DNA of 64,000 bases, from contig OY811984.1 of NCBI GenBank assembly GCA_963681505.1, forward strand, positions 3,826,858-3,890,857. The letters are read 5' to 3'. Position numbers and translations under genes: made by a program. The notes under the pieces are model-generated. The model did no database searches and was not told where the DNA came from. It saw nothing but the letters and a program-made list of their open reading frames with translations. The DNA comes from Eunapius fragilis (lineage: Eukaryota > Porifera > Demospongiae > Spongillida > Spongillidae). Below, one piece after another: positions 24,318 through 36,700 of the stretch (position 1 is its first letter; each line of letters opens with the position of its first letter).

Positions 24318-25956
24318 GCAATATACATGGGCACCTTCTAGGAATCTGTGCTATTTATCCTTTGTGATATTACTTGTAGATCCACCACTCTGTAAGAGGG
24401 ACTTTAGTAGACCTACTTTTACCTGGTATATAAGCCCGGCAGGAATATTATTCCTGCTGTATTCCAAAAGATAACGATCAGGGCCCTGGGAATTTTATAT
24501 AACAAAGGAAGGTAATAAATAGTAAGTCCTAAGTCATTTTAAACCTCTCAATGGTACACACTCAACGCTTCAGCGTATATAGTGATTGGCATGGGATAGT
24601 TGTGAGTGTTGTGTGTATGAGTGTGTGAGTGTGTAAATGGATGTATGTACAGGAATATGGGACATGAGGCATGGTACGTCATGATGTGGCAGGTACTGTG
24701 AGACAGGAACAAATAGTCCAGTACATACAACACATTAATCCAGTATATGCAACCAATGGGGGGAGGGGGGGGGATGCCCTTCCTCTGAAAAAAGTGTTGG
24801 GGGATTTGCCCCCATGCTCTTATACCACTATGTATACAACACACAATCCAGTTACACATCGGTCTGAATATAAATAGTTGGGAAAGAGGGTTGTAGAGTA
24901 GGCCAGTGTAACCAAAAGACATAGAAAAAAAAGTTCAAATGGACAAATCTTATGAGTGAATCCATGTAGCACACAACATAACAATTTACAGGGTGTACAG
25001 CAAGGGGAAAAGAATAGTGTCTTATGGTGGAAAGAGTGTGTATAGGCCGGACATGAGACGTGTGATGTGTTGGTTCATGGGTGTGTGTGAGTGTGCCAGC
25101 CATGCAGATGAATTGAAAAACGGTGGGCGTATAAAATATATGTGCCAGCCGAACGCAAATCTCGACAATATGGAAGGGCTACATGTGTTCCAGCCTAGCT
25201 GCGCTGCATGTATCTTTAACTCGATCACGCCTCTACCATAGCCTAGCTGAGTGATACACCGTGCACTATATATCATGGCTCTGACGCACTGTTATAGGCT
25301 GTGCGTCTATAAATGGCCAGCAATGAGTGGCACCCAAAGAGTATACGACAGGGGCACGATTTCTACAAAATGTTGTGTGCGCGCGTATCGGTACTGGTGG
25401 TACGTACCGTGTTTTGTATGGTGATGGTAGCTGAATCCCACGCATTTCTATCGCTTAACGAATCTTGTTCGCTATAGAAGAGAACCACTGACGTTTGTAA
25501 GAAGCTGGTACTTCAGTTGTACATAGTGGCATGGGCACGGGAGGTTATTGTATATTCATGTGCTCGGAGTAGCGGGAACCAGGTTAATAGCGCGAAATGA
25601 ACGAGAAATGTGCAATTACTTTGCACAGCTGTATCTCCGTAACGGATCAAGTAAAAATTAACGAACAGGGCAAATCGATAGGCACAGGACCCCTCTGCGT
25701 ATAAACCGAAGTTGAAGTTAATTGACATGTCCTGCCGAAAGATATGGCCAGTTTGAACCCAAAGGGGTATCGGACGTTGCAACGCTGGCACGAAGCTAAT
25801 GCAAGACCCCAAAATCTATTTTACCTTATAGAAATGGTGTAGTATGAAGTGTTGAAAATAGGAAGTCAATAGCGTTAGTTATAACGATTCAAACGTGAGT
25901 CATTTTTATAACTGTTATAAAATATAGCGAAGGCTCATTTTCTCGTGAACTGACCC
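23868..25956 (-). repeat. Outer right arm, unit 4 (inverted)
   Basis: Inverted, near-identical partner of 17686-19830. A few substitutions and small length differences separate the two arms, so duplication was recent but not instantaneous. Confidence 0.8.
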
Positions 25957-25974
25957 ATATATATATGTATATAT

Positions 25975-26400
25975 ATGTTTGTTTACAAGCAATATTCAAG
26001 TGAAAAATATTACTAACTAAATTAGAAAAACCTTAGTTCCCATGGAAACCTGTTCAGCTCTATTTTCAGAAATACATTTAGCATTTAAAATGTTGGGTTT
26101 GGTTCCAGGAGTCATAATAGTGGTTTCCATACACATGTATTTTGTGACCTAATTATATTATTCCAGCATTCATAATACTTCTTTGTGATGAGATAAACAC
26201 TAGTTCCCTGGGTTCCTGGTTCACAATCCGTTGGAATGTTTTATCATGGTATGAGAGCATTTTTACTATTAAATGTTCTTGGTTCCAGTTGATTGGAAAG
26301 CTATCAAGGTCACTGGTGTTGATAATCCAATGATTTCCATTTAAAAAGTGGTCATCATTGCCATATATGGCAATTGTATAAAACCCTTCAGTACAGTTAT
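25975..26400 (+). repeat. Dispersed repeat, direct copy at 33045-33440
   Basis: Shares with 33045-33440 the landmarks GTTTGTTTACAA, CATGTTCAGCTCTATT-like text, TTCCAGGAGTC, TAGTTCCCTGGGTTCCTG and GGTATGAGAG, over about 400 bp with moderate divergence. No coding capacity. Both copies begin at GTTTGTTTACAA. Confidence 0.75.
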
Positions 26401-27179
26401 TAGCAATTAATAATCATTAGAAACTCCAAGTTAACATTATTGTTGGTACCAAGTATTAATGAACTTGTGTACTTTAATTAAAGTGTACTTTACATTACAT
26501 TAATTGTAGTCATAGTCCATGCTTTTGCGATTTTTGTAGCAGTGTGCATATTTGTAAGTTGTGTTGCTAAGTTGTTGTAGAATAGCTTAGATTTTTTGTA
26601 ATTTTACACCTACATATTCAAGATCGAAACATAATCATAATCAGAGCTAATTTTAATAAGCATTGTTACAATTAAAGAGGCTCATGCAAAAGTTCATACC
26701 TTATACGTGTGTGATTATTGACCATCTTCAATAAAAAATTCTCATACAACCCTTATGAAAAAATCCTAAATATTACATGTTGGTTAAAGTACATCATCAG
26801 TGGACTATAAAAACTAAATAAAAATTAATAATTGATACCAAAAATTATAGCATACGTAAGTTAAGTACATGCTAGTATTAACTAGTTAAGTTACACATGT
26901 ATACAATAAACACGTAACAAATAAAAGACTATATAGGCAGCGAGATAGGTACAAAGTAGTAAATGTGAGTTACTTAAATGTCTCTACTGAGTGCTCGCTG
27001 TTCATTGGAACATGTACTTCGATCTAGGCCTCATTCATGACGGTGCTAATTCGTAAACCACTCGTGAGATTTTAAAAATTAATGCGTTAAAGTAACATCC
27101 ATATTAGGTCAAGCAAATATGATAAATTGCCCACAAATCTGAGGGGTAGATGCCGATTCATTTGTGTCAGGACATGGAA
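26401..27179. other. AT-rich spacer, no feature
   Basis: No open frame of note and no TE terminus seen. Confidence 0.4.
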
Positions 27180-27310
27180 TGACCCCACACACATACAAAG
27201 TGTGTGTGTACAAGTATGTACAAGTGTGTGTACAAGTATGTAAAAGTGTGTGTACAAGTATGTACAAGTGTGTGTGTACATGTACAAGTGTGTGTGTACA
27301 AGTGCATGTA
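27180..27310 (+). repeat. Short tandem repeat GTGTGTACAAGTAT
   Basis: About eight irregular copies of GTGTGTACAAGTATGTACAA-like text. Confidence 0.75.
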
Positions 27311-27375
27311 TTTGTGAATGCTCATCATGGCTTTATATTGTTAGTTAATGTCAGCTTGGCCACCAAATTGAAGTG

Positions 27376-27460
27376 GACTGTCCAGGGTAGGTACATAGTG
27401 GTCCAGGGTAGAAATGTAGGTCCTGGATAGACATATTTAGATATATGTAGGTCCAGGGTA
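27376..27460 (+). repeat. GTAGGTCCAGGGT minisatellite, first fragment
   Basis: Copies of GTAGGTCCAGGGT and variants precede the pogo element. Further copies of the same unit appear at 29815-29826, 32966-32984 and 37460-37495, always at TE boundaries. All are fragments of one former tract. Confidence 0.75.
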
Positions 27461-29811
27461 CAGTAGTGGATCGTATATAAGGCGCTCGGCAACATGGCGC
27501 GGATCGTATATAAGGCGTGTGGTTTGATCGCCTATAAGGCGTAATCTACTACTATAAGACATATCATTTTTTAGGGTCACAAACCACACCAATATGAATA
27601 CACATCACATTCATGCATCAGCCCTAGCATGTGTACAGTGCAGGTTCTCTTTAAGTTTGTGTCATTAGCCGTAGTGCGCGTACTGCTTTCTGTTTGTGTT
27701 GAATGGCTGAACTACAACCAAATGTGACAGTGCCAGAACTGCCGCTGCTAGAACTGCCGCTGCCAGCTGCACACGATACTGACCAACTCCTGCAATCATC
27801 TTCAGCAGATACACCAACAAAGCAGGGAACAAGAACGCCATCTGCAAAACTGCCTGTAAGATATCACAGCAGTAAAAAAAGGACAAGACTTTCTTTGAGC
27901 CAGAAGGCTGAAATACTGTCCCTGATCGAGAAAGGTGCAAGTCAGACAGAAGTTGCGATGAAGTCTGGCGAGCGAACCATCTCGCGAGTCAAAAAGAACC
28001 GAGAAGATTTGATGAAGGCATTGCGTCAATCTCGGCAAGGAAAGTTAAAGGCTTTTCGCCAGTCAACAGGTGGTGATAAAATGGATAGGTTGGTTCTAGA
28101 AATGGTTAACCGCACTCGCCAAGCGCACCTTCCCATTAATAGGATGCAATTAAAAACATTCGGGCTTAAAGTCAAACAGCGACTGTTAGAAATGCCAGGC
28201 ACTTCTGTAGCTCTGCGGAAGTGTCTTGAACGATTTTCTGGATCAGACACTTGGGCCAAAAATTTTGTTCAGCGACATAACTTACATTGTGTTATATTGC
28301 ATGGTCAGGCTGGTGATGTGAATGCAGCAGCTATAGCAGATGGACTGGCCCATCTAAAAAACACCATGAAGGATTATGAGATGGAGTGCATATACAATGT
28401 CGATGAGACCGGCCTTTTTTATCGTCTTTTGCCTCGGAAGACATATATCACTGCTATGGAAGAACGCAGATCAGTTAGAGGCACAAAGGGGATGGCTAGT
28501 AAAAATCGTATAACTGCTTATCTATATACCAATGCATCTGGAACACAGAAAGTACCTCTTAGTATAATAGGCAAATCAACAAATCAAAGAACCCTCGCTG
28601 TTTCAAGCTGAAGCCATGTCCTGTAAAATACTTTTCACAGGTGAATGCATGGTCTGATCAAGCCACCTTTTCTTCCTGGTTTCATGAAGTGTTTCTACCA
28701 CATATCCGGTCATGCACTAGCAAACCAGTGCTACTGGTTATGGAAAACTGCAGTGGCCATGGAAATTTAACTGATCCACATGGACAGGTTTCAATAGCGG
28801 AACTCCCACCTAATTGCACATCTAAGCACCAACCCATGGATATGGGTGTTATTGCTGCATGGAAGCAACGGTACCAGTCTAGGCTTCTGACTAAGAGAAC
28901 AGAACTGTTGTTCATCCAAGAAACACTACATCAAGCTGCAACTGCCAAAAAGATGAAAAAAGGAGAAATGAGTTTGGCTGATGGAAAGAATGTCCATGTA
29001 CTGGATGCTGCAGAGCTAGGCAAAACTGCTTGGGAGGAAATATCACAAGAAACCATTGCACACTGCTGGATAAAGGCTGATATTCTTCCCCCCATTCTGC
29101 ATATGAATGCTGTCAATAATAGGGGTAAACCCTCTCCTCACATTAACAAGGATCCTGATGTACTGAAACTGGTGGAGATTGTGAATGCAATGAAAATTTC
29201 CGGTACTGGTGCAGGTGATGACAACCAAGTGGTGGAAGCAGTGCAACTAGTCTCTCAGCTCAGTAGTGACGCACTTCGTCATTGGATGAATATTGAGGAG
29301 GAGGAGGATGTACATGAGGCTATCATTGGAGACCTGTGTGAAGAAATACAAAAAATTGTTTTGGCCGTGGAATGTGCTGATGGTGAAGAAAATGATGAAG
29401 AGACTGTTGAACTGCCGGTGCCTGAAGTGCAAAAACCACCCTTCAGCAAGTATTGCTCTCATTTTGAAGCACTTGAGAACATTGCATACTCTACTGGCCA
29501 ACTGGTTGCTCATCAGCATTTGGTGGAGGCCAGAATGGGACTTATAAATGCCTACATGAGGCAACAATCAACCTAGCTGCAAAGTCTTTTCCACCATGCA
29601 TTGTTATAATCTCTTCTGCTGTTTGGTATTTAAAAAGCTTCAAGTGCACTTACAAACATAACCAAAAACATTGTGGATGATTATGATTAGTGGCTAAGAT
29701 TGCATTAAACCCACAGGTACGACCTTGCAGCGTGAGTATATAAAACATTCGCCAAAAAGGCGATTGTTATAAGGCGCCGATTATGTAACCAGCCTTATAG
29801 ACGATCCACAG
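27461..29811 (+). mobile_element. Pogo/Tigger DNA transposon
   Basis: About 2.35 kb. The left end reads CAGTAGTGGATCG then TATATAAGGC; the right end complements it imperfectly (GTGGATCGTCTATAAGGC). TA flanks both ends (27459-27460 and 29812-29813), as expected for Tc1/mariner-pogo insertion. Inside the left end, GGATCGTATATAAGGCG occurs twice, which suggests a doubled transposase-binding site. It is inserted into the GTAGGTCCAGGGT minisatellite. Confidence 0.85.
27703..29576 (+). pseudogene. Pogo/Tigger transposase, one frameshift, altered catalytic acid
   Basis: The first open part (27703-28611, 302 codons) holds an N-terminal helix-turn-helix near residues 60-110 (LSLSQKAEILSLIEKG) and a CENP-B-type DNA-binding region near 130-210. 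It also holds the first catalytic Asp, at residue 234 (YNVDETGLFY). The second part (28641-29576) continues with NAWSDQATFSSWF, then VMENCSGHG, then LPPNCTSKHQPMDMGVI. A shift of one base near 28590 separates the parts. At the second catalytic position, codon 28743-28745, Glu stands where the family has Asp. The third Asp is at 28839-28841. The C-terminus is acidic. Tigger proteins usually run to about 500-600 residues, so length is normal apart from the break. Confidence 0.9.
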
Positions 29812-29823
29812 TATAGATCCAGG

Positions 29824-32800
29824 GTACTACACGGCTAACTCCTACCGGAAACGGTACGCCAAATGAAGTCACACCCTGGCGTTACGCCTATGACGATCGT
29901 ACCGTATACGCAACTGAATTTCTATCACTGGCGTTACGCACCTTATTTTGGAAACAATACACCATTGAATCGATCGAGTGATATACGCCCGGGTAAAATA
30001 ATTGGTGTATCGCAATTGCTATAAACATCTTCGGCGTTACGGCTGCGATATCAAAAGCGTATCGGCAAGTGAATTAATTGTGTATGGTGCTGAATTTGGT
30101 TGTTACGATAGAACACACTCATTCTCCCATCGACACAGAACCCCTAGCTCCCTAATATACTGAATATGAGTGATACAAAAATGCGGGTAAATATTATGTA
30201 TTTTCAAGGTTAAATGAGGCCAGTGTTGAGTAATGAAGTCATTATGTTTCAGCACTTGGTGTTTCGTTAATGCTGAGTAGTAATTTCGATGAGCCCATGT
30301 CCTAATACTTCATAGTTATTAGCTGTGTCAGATTCCATGATTGTTTGTTTTCCACTCTTTCTCTTGTATAGGATTATTGTGCTCTAGTACTCAGGAGTTG
30401 AAATTGTTGTGTGTTGCTTGGGCTGTTGTGTTTACAATGCTTAGTTGTGCAGAGACGACTGGGTCACGTGCTATTATTTTAATAAAATGGCGGTTGCTGC
30501 TTTTGAGTTCTAGTCAAAGTACGAAAGGCACCTAAAACCCCAACTCCATCTGGATAATGAAACAAGACTCGAATGTTGTAAACTCGTGGAAAGGGAGCGT
30601 TGTTCGCGCATGGATCGCTTGTTGAAACAGGTTCATCTGAAGCCACATCGCTTCCGAAGGATGATGGCGACACTCCTAGTACAGATGAGGGTAAGCCTGT
30701 CGTCCTGATGTGAAAAAAAAAAAAGTTGGTAGACGAAGTCGGCGGCGAGCTTTATTTAAGCATCATCCTATGCGACCCTCACCTCGACGGGCGGTACGAA
30801 CCATTTATGTTAAAAACTGCAGCGATGGCGTATCTCATTACTCACTACCCTCGACCAATGGTTTGTGCATTTTCCGCTTTTGTGTGATGTTAAGCATGTT
30901 GCTTCACAGGTACACTAAAACCTGATGTTAATCTTCTATACACTTCGGTGTCTGTGCCCATCCCTTCCAAGTGTAACCATGCACAATGGTGAGGCAACGT
31001 CTCCACCAAGGATTTACAGAACCTACTAGGGTAAGCTATGCATGAACTCTTTATGGCATAATTCATACCATCGGACAGGCATTTACATATACAGATATTC
31101 GAGAGCCATCCAAATGAGCAGCATTCGTTCATCATAGCAGATGTGTAACAGATACAAGTTTCAAGTATCACAGTCATCCTCCCACAAGCCAACACATGGA
31201 TAGGGCACATCTACTAGCGCACTGAGGATGGAAAGTTGTTGCAGGAGGTAAATTTATGCAAATGTTGTACGGAAAGATGTTATTTATGTTACTGGACAGG
31301 ACTACATAGCATTTACGACATCACACCAACTGAAGACCAAGTCTATGTGTTGTGGTGGCGTTCCGGTTGTCATGGTACCATTGATCTTGGCTCCAGTAAT
31401 CTGTTTTTTATGCGACAACCCAGATATGCAGCCATCTAGGATATTCTACTTACAAGTTCTGTCTGGTGTGTATGGTAAGTGGTATTAACGGTATAGATGA
31501 AAATGACATCCTTTTTTTCAGGCTGACTCAAGGGATGACCATAAATTAATGGTTTTTTAGGTGCATTCCTGTGGAACTTTCGCACACCTTGCTGTTAGGA
31601 CCATATAAGCACCTCCTATGAGCCAAAATTGGCAAAGCTAACACAGAAAGAGCGTGCAGAACTTTCAGCTCGCATTTCTGCCTTCCCAACATCAGGTAGA
31701 ATTAAGAAAATGTTTACCGATATTGCTAAGCACTACAAGTCCATCGTTGGTAGAGATTTTAAAGCATTTGCACAGTTAGCTCTCTTCGTGCTGTCTTTGT
31801 CTCCATCAGAAAAAGAAGTTTGGCTGGCCCTGTCTAAGGTATGCGCATTTACACATTTCATGCTTATATTTACTACTCCCTTATACATATTCAGGATGGC
31901 ATATTGCGAGAATTTCGATCCAGAAAAGATGGTGCCCAAAACTATCTGTACGGTGTGGAGTCCGAAGAAGATAAATATTAATATGAACACTGCATATACA
32001 TATGGCAAGTTAATTTATTTTTCTCTGTACTTAATACATTGTCAAATCATTGTTTGATAGCAATCCAGTTCAGCAAAATGCAGTCTTGACTCTACAATGT
32101 TGAGCATTGTGGAGATTGGACAGATTTCCCTTAACATGCTTCCAGAGAACTTTACAGTCCTACTGCCTCATGGATTGGACAGACTGCAACAAGTACTTAG
32201 TATAGTGGTGCAATTGTTGGCTTTGACAGGCAGTTGATCTATGTGTGTGACACAATTCACAAGCCAATACCATTGTAAGTTATTATTCTAGTTAAGGATG
32301 CAGAATTATCTTTAACTGCAACTTACACAGGAGATAGGAGCTCTGATCGGCTGTTTTCAAGTCCACACCACAACGTACTGTGTTGTGCATCACATGGAAC
32401 CTGTTGTCACACCTGATGGGGTGCCACTCCTAACTGAACATGTCTGCCCTTGATGACACGAACAAGTATTGTGAGGTTCATCCCTTCAGTACAAGTTGTC
32501 AGGTCTGTTTCTGTTGTACTTCAATGTGATCATGGATATAGACTCCAGCACTACAACAACTGTTGAACGACAGCAGGTCTCTGTCACAAAAACTATTTTT
32601 CAACATGATTGGAACAATGACCTGTACTGTTTGAATGTGTATTGTATGCACACAGACACGTGATGCTTGTTTATGTGCATGTTCTGTGTTTATTAATTGG
32701 GACATTCATGTGAGTCAGGATAGTATATATAGGACGAGAGGAATACGTAAAACGCTGCCGTATCGGATTTTTCTCATGACTTGCTTTACGGCAAGGTTCA

Positions 32801-32960
32801 CGCTCCTGAATTGGACCCGTTCACGCTACCGATACGCCAAATAATCGTACGTAAAAAAAAAAGCGGTGCCGATCGGCGATGATACGTCACTATGGTCACG
32901 TTCACGTCACGCCAGTGTATTCGCTTCCGATACGGACTCAAATTGTTGGCCGTGTAGTAC
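29824..32960 (+). mobile_element. TIR DNA transposon with Tnp2-like remnant
   Basis: The ends are GTACTACACGGC at 29824 and its exact complement ending at 32960, with imperfect complementarity continuing for about 40 bp (CCGGAAACGGTACGCC against CCGTATCGGAAGCG). Both subterminal zones are rich in GCGTTACG/CGTATCGG motifs. It is inserted in the same minisatellite as the pogo element, 12 bp from its end. TA or GTAC could be the duplicated target. Confidence 0.7.
31250..32060 (+). pseudogene. Tnp2-like (CACTA-related?) transposase fragments
   Basis: Two stretches recall a repeat family with tnp2-type transposases. Around 31240-31440 one frame gives VVRKDVIYVTGQDYIAF and then FLCDNPRYAAI. Around 31629-31842 comes HYKSIVGRDFKAFAQLALF, then EKEVWLALSK. 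After LSK the sequence either continues (RMAYCENFDPEKM) or is spliced out by a possible 56-nt intron ending ATTCAG. I cannot decide between these. No complete catalytic triad is visible. The family call is from memory of related proteins and is moderate at best. Confidence 0.45.
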
Positions 32961-33044
32961 AAGGTACATGTAGGTCCAGGGTCACTAGTGTTTGGAGTTC
33001 ATGCAATTCAGAAAGTTACTAGATGCTAAATTTGTTTAATTTGT

Positions 33045-33440
33045 TTGTTTACAAACAATATTCAAGTGTAATTGCATTGATAAATACTTAACTTGAATAC
33101 TTCTAAGTAACTAAATAAGATAAATCTTAGTTCACATAATACATGTTCAGCTCTATTAGCTGAAATAGATTTAGCATTAAAAACGTGGGGTTTGTTGAAT
33201 GTTTAGGTTCCAGGAGTCAAAATAGTGGTTTCTATTGACATGTTATAATATTCCAGCATTTATAATTCTTGTTTGCAATGAGATAAAGCATAGTTCCCTG
33301 GGTTCCTGATTTATGATCCATTGGAGTGTTTTATTATGGTATGAGAGTATTTTTACTATTAAGTATTCTGGTTCCTATTGATTAGAAAGCCATCAAGGCA
33401 ACTGGTGTTCATAACTCAATGATTATCATCAAAGATGGCA
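33045..33440 (+). repeat. Dispersed repeat, direct copy of 25975-26400
   Basis: Same landmarks in the same order as 25975-26400. It lies directly before the 5' LTR of the decayed gypsy element. Confidence 0.75.
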
Positions 33441-33507
33441 GCCATGCCATACATGGAGCTGGTGTTATGACTTCAGCCTCTGTCCTTGTCTTGCGTTATT
33501 TATTTAC

Positions 33508-33715
33508 TGTGATGATGTATGAACAATGGACAGCTCTTTTGTCTCCAGCCGCTGGCTGGGCGCGAGCCTTCCGGAGGCGGCCACTGAACTTTCTGGAATG
33601 TATTTGTTTACATGCAATATATATTGGCATGCGTGCATGAGTTGATGAATCATTTTTTTGTCTTCATCGACTGACTTCACGCGCTTGCTCGCGAGGCTCC
33701 TAGCTCTATATTACA
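33508..33715 (+). repeat. 5' LTR of decayed gypsy
   Basis: Starts TGTGATGATGTATGAAC, ends CTCTATATTACA. Aligns end to end with 37178-37371 at moderate divergence, including a small deletion in the 3' copy. Confidence 0.85.
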
Positions 33716-33765
33716 CTTGGCGATGAGGTAAAACCGCTTACATTTTCCCTTTTTCTATAAGATCC

Positions 33766-36700
33766 ATGACGTCTCTACATGGAACTTTCGGACAGTTCAA
33801 TAGAGACACTGACAACTGGGACTGCTACTGTGAACATTTTGAGCTCTACACTGCGGCAAATGAGATTGCATCGGCGGAAAAGAAGCGTGCATTTTTCCTC
33901 ATCATCTGTGGACCGGCAACTTATGAACACATTCGGAGCCTTATCGCTCCTGGCAGAAAGAAGCGGCTTTAGAAAACATGCTCAGGGACAGGTTGGTCTG
34001 TGGACTATGATACAGCAAAACACAACGCTCTCAAGATTGCCCAAGCACAAGAGCTAGCAGACAAGAGTGTGAAAGACCTGAAGCCTGAGTCCACGGTGGA
34101 GTCTGTCCATATCCAACCTGTAAAAGGCAAAGAACTATGCCCGCCAGAACATCCTGTTATCCTTGCAGGAAAAACCATGCATGAAAGTGCTGTTTTGCAA
34201 CTGCTATTTGTCGGGCATGCGGAAAGATGGGCGACATAGCCAGAGCTTGTCAAACTCGCAGGAGGGAAGCTCACACACAACGCCGATCAGAGTCATCCGC
34301 ATATATGACCAAGAACAAGGAAGCCCTTCTAGCAAAATGGAAGGAAGTCAGGAGTCCAATGTGTACACCCTCTTCCATATGAAGCTAAAGCATGATGAAA
34401 CGCTGACAGTAAATGTCAACGCAAGTGGAGCAAAGCTGATTATGGAGGTTGACGCGGGGGCAGCAGTGTTCGTCATAAGTGAACAGACCAACAAGCATTC
34501 GTGGCCCTCGGGCTCCAGACCACTGCTACAGAATACCTCACTTCAGCTGTGGTAGTACTTAGGAGATAAACTGCCAGTCATGGGGCAAATCTCAGTTAAA
34601 GTACGCTACAACAAGCAGGAAGAACGTCTAGATCTAGTGGTGATTGCTGGAAAGGGACCAACCCTAATGGGAAGAAATTGACTTGAATGGTTGGACATCT
34701 TGGGGCAAACGGATCCAGTGAGTCACCACATACACACCATCTGCAACCCAGTAGGCCTGAAGCGAGTGTTGGATAAGCACCAGGATCTGTTCAAGGAGGA
34801 GCTGGGGCTGATAAAGGGAGTAAAGGCAAAGATATATGTAGACAAGGGAGCCACCCCAAAGTTTTTCAAGCCCAGGCCAGTCTCTTTTGCCCTACGCAAC
34901 AAAGTAGTTGCCGAGCATCGAGTACCTCGGACACAAAATTTCAGCAGAAGGGATCCAATCGACAGATGAGAAAAAGAGAGCAATCCTTGATGCTCCGATC
35001 CCACAGAAAATGCAACAGCTCCGGTCTTTCCTTGGTCTCTTAAATTACTACAGGAAATTTCTACCACACCTGTCCAACACTCTGGCCCCCCTCTACTGCC
35101 TTCAAAATAAGCATACACGGTGGCATTGGAATTGCTACCAAGATGAAGCGTTCCGCAACACAAAGCGGCTTCTGACATCAGCGGAAGTTCTCACCCCTTA
35201 CGACCCAAAGGAGAGACTGGTTCTTTCGTGTGACGCCTCCCCATACAGAATAGGAGCAGTCCTTTCCCACCAGTTCAAGGATGGCTCAGAACGCCCCATT
35301 GCTTATGCCTCATGTACGCTGGCACCAGCCGAAAGAAAATACTGCCAACTCGAAAAGGAGGGTTTGGCTATCATGTACAGAGTTAAAAAATTCCACCAGT
35401 ACCTGCTAGGCCGAGTGTTCGTGGTGTTTTCTGACCACAAGCCGCTGCAGTACCTATTCAGCAAAAGCCGACAAGTCCCTCCGATGGCATCCTCTAGAAT
35501 CCAGAGATGGGCCCTCACCCTCGGTGCGTACAACTACAAGATGGTTTTCAGGGCGGGAAAGCTGCAGGCAAATGCCGATGCCCTCAGCAGGCTACCATTG
35601 AGAGGTCCAGAACTCGATGTTCCCACCCCCGGTGACACGGTTCTGATGCTACAAACCCTGGACCAGGACAACAGTGCAGCGTCAGTCGCTTCCTTACAAA
35701 ACTGGATAGATAAGGATCCGCTCATTTCAAGAGTGAGAGAAGCCGTAAGCCAAGGAGATTGGAAAGAAGTACCAAATGGTACGGAGACCTCCCAATACAA
35801 GATGAAAAGCCATGAGCTAAGCGTGCAAGATGATTGCCTCCTCATGGGTAACCGTGTAGTAGTAAACCATGTAGTAGTATCAAGAGCGGGCAGAGAGGCG
35901 ATTATGTGGATCCTATACGAAGGGCATCCAGGAATGTCCCGCATGAAGTCTTTGGCAAGGTGTGGTGTGGTGGCCTGGCGTGGACGCAGATTTGGAGAAC
36001 CTTGTAAGAAGATGCCAACCATGCCAAGCAAACAGAAAGAACCCCCTAGCGGCTCCCCTGCATCTGTGGGAATGGCCAGCAACACCATGGTCTCGACTCC
36101 ACATTGATTTTGCAAGCCCTTTTCTATGAAAGACGTTTATTGTACTAGTGGACGTCCACTCGAAGTGGCCTGAAATTGCCACAGTACCCTCAACCTCTCC
36201 AAACATGCCATCGAGTTCTTACGTCGTGCATTTGCCATGCATGGGCTACCTGAAATGTTGGTGCCTGACAATGGCAGCGCCTTTACAAGCAAGGAGTTTC
36301 AGATTTTTACCTCCCGCAATGGGATCAGACACGTGAAGAATGCAGCCTATCACCCATCAACTAACGGTCTGGCTAAGCGCGCTGTGCAGACTTTTAAGGA
36401 GGCACTAAAAAAGACAAGTGGAGACCTGGAAACTCATCTGGCCCATTTCCTGTTTCAGTACAGGACCACTCCACATTCTACCACGGGATGCTCACCAGCC
36501 GAATTACTGCTAGGTTGTAAGCCTCGCACTCCCCTTGACCAGATCCACACTGCCAGCAGCAACCCACAAACCCTTTCGGCACAGAGGGAATCAGCACAAG
36601 CCAGGGTAACCAAAGTTCCGAGCCGCCAAAAGGAGGCTCATGATAAAAAGGCGAAATCGCGCTCCTTTCAGACCAGGCAAGGGAAACCGAAATGGCTTCC

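Larger units (their letters stand above)
17686..25956. mobile_element. Giant nested inverted repeat (four alternating units)
   Basis: The outermost ends are GGGTCAGTTCACGAG at 17686 and its complement ending at 25956. Outer arms 17686-19830 and 23868-25956 are near-identical inverted copies: a 99-codon open frame at 17841-18140 recurs at 25812-25513 with one residue changed. Inner arms 19830-21410 and 21420-22918 form a second, more diverged palindrome centred near 21415. Both arm pairs share the same order of landmarks (TTCTGCTGGCACATATATTT, CCATAAGACACTATTC, CTTTCGGTTACA, TAGCATTGGAA). Four copies of one unit of about 2 kb therefore alternate in orientation. CA/GT microsatellites mark the junctions. 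No transposase is seen. Both flanks are AT-dinucleotide tracts, so a target duplication cannot be read. Confidence 0.8.

Noticed and set aside
17686-25956. Fold-back assembly artefact
   Set aside because: A simple fold-back chimera would give arms of equal length with even identity. Here inner arms are much more diverged than outer arms and one side has a 0.95-kb insertion, so I treat it as real pending reads.
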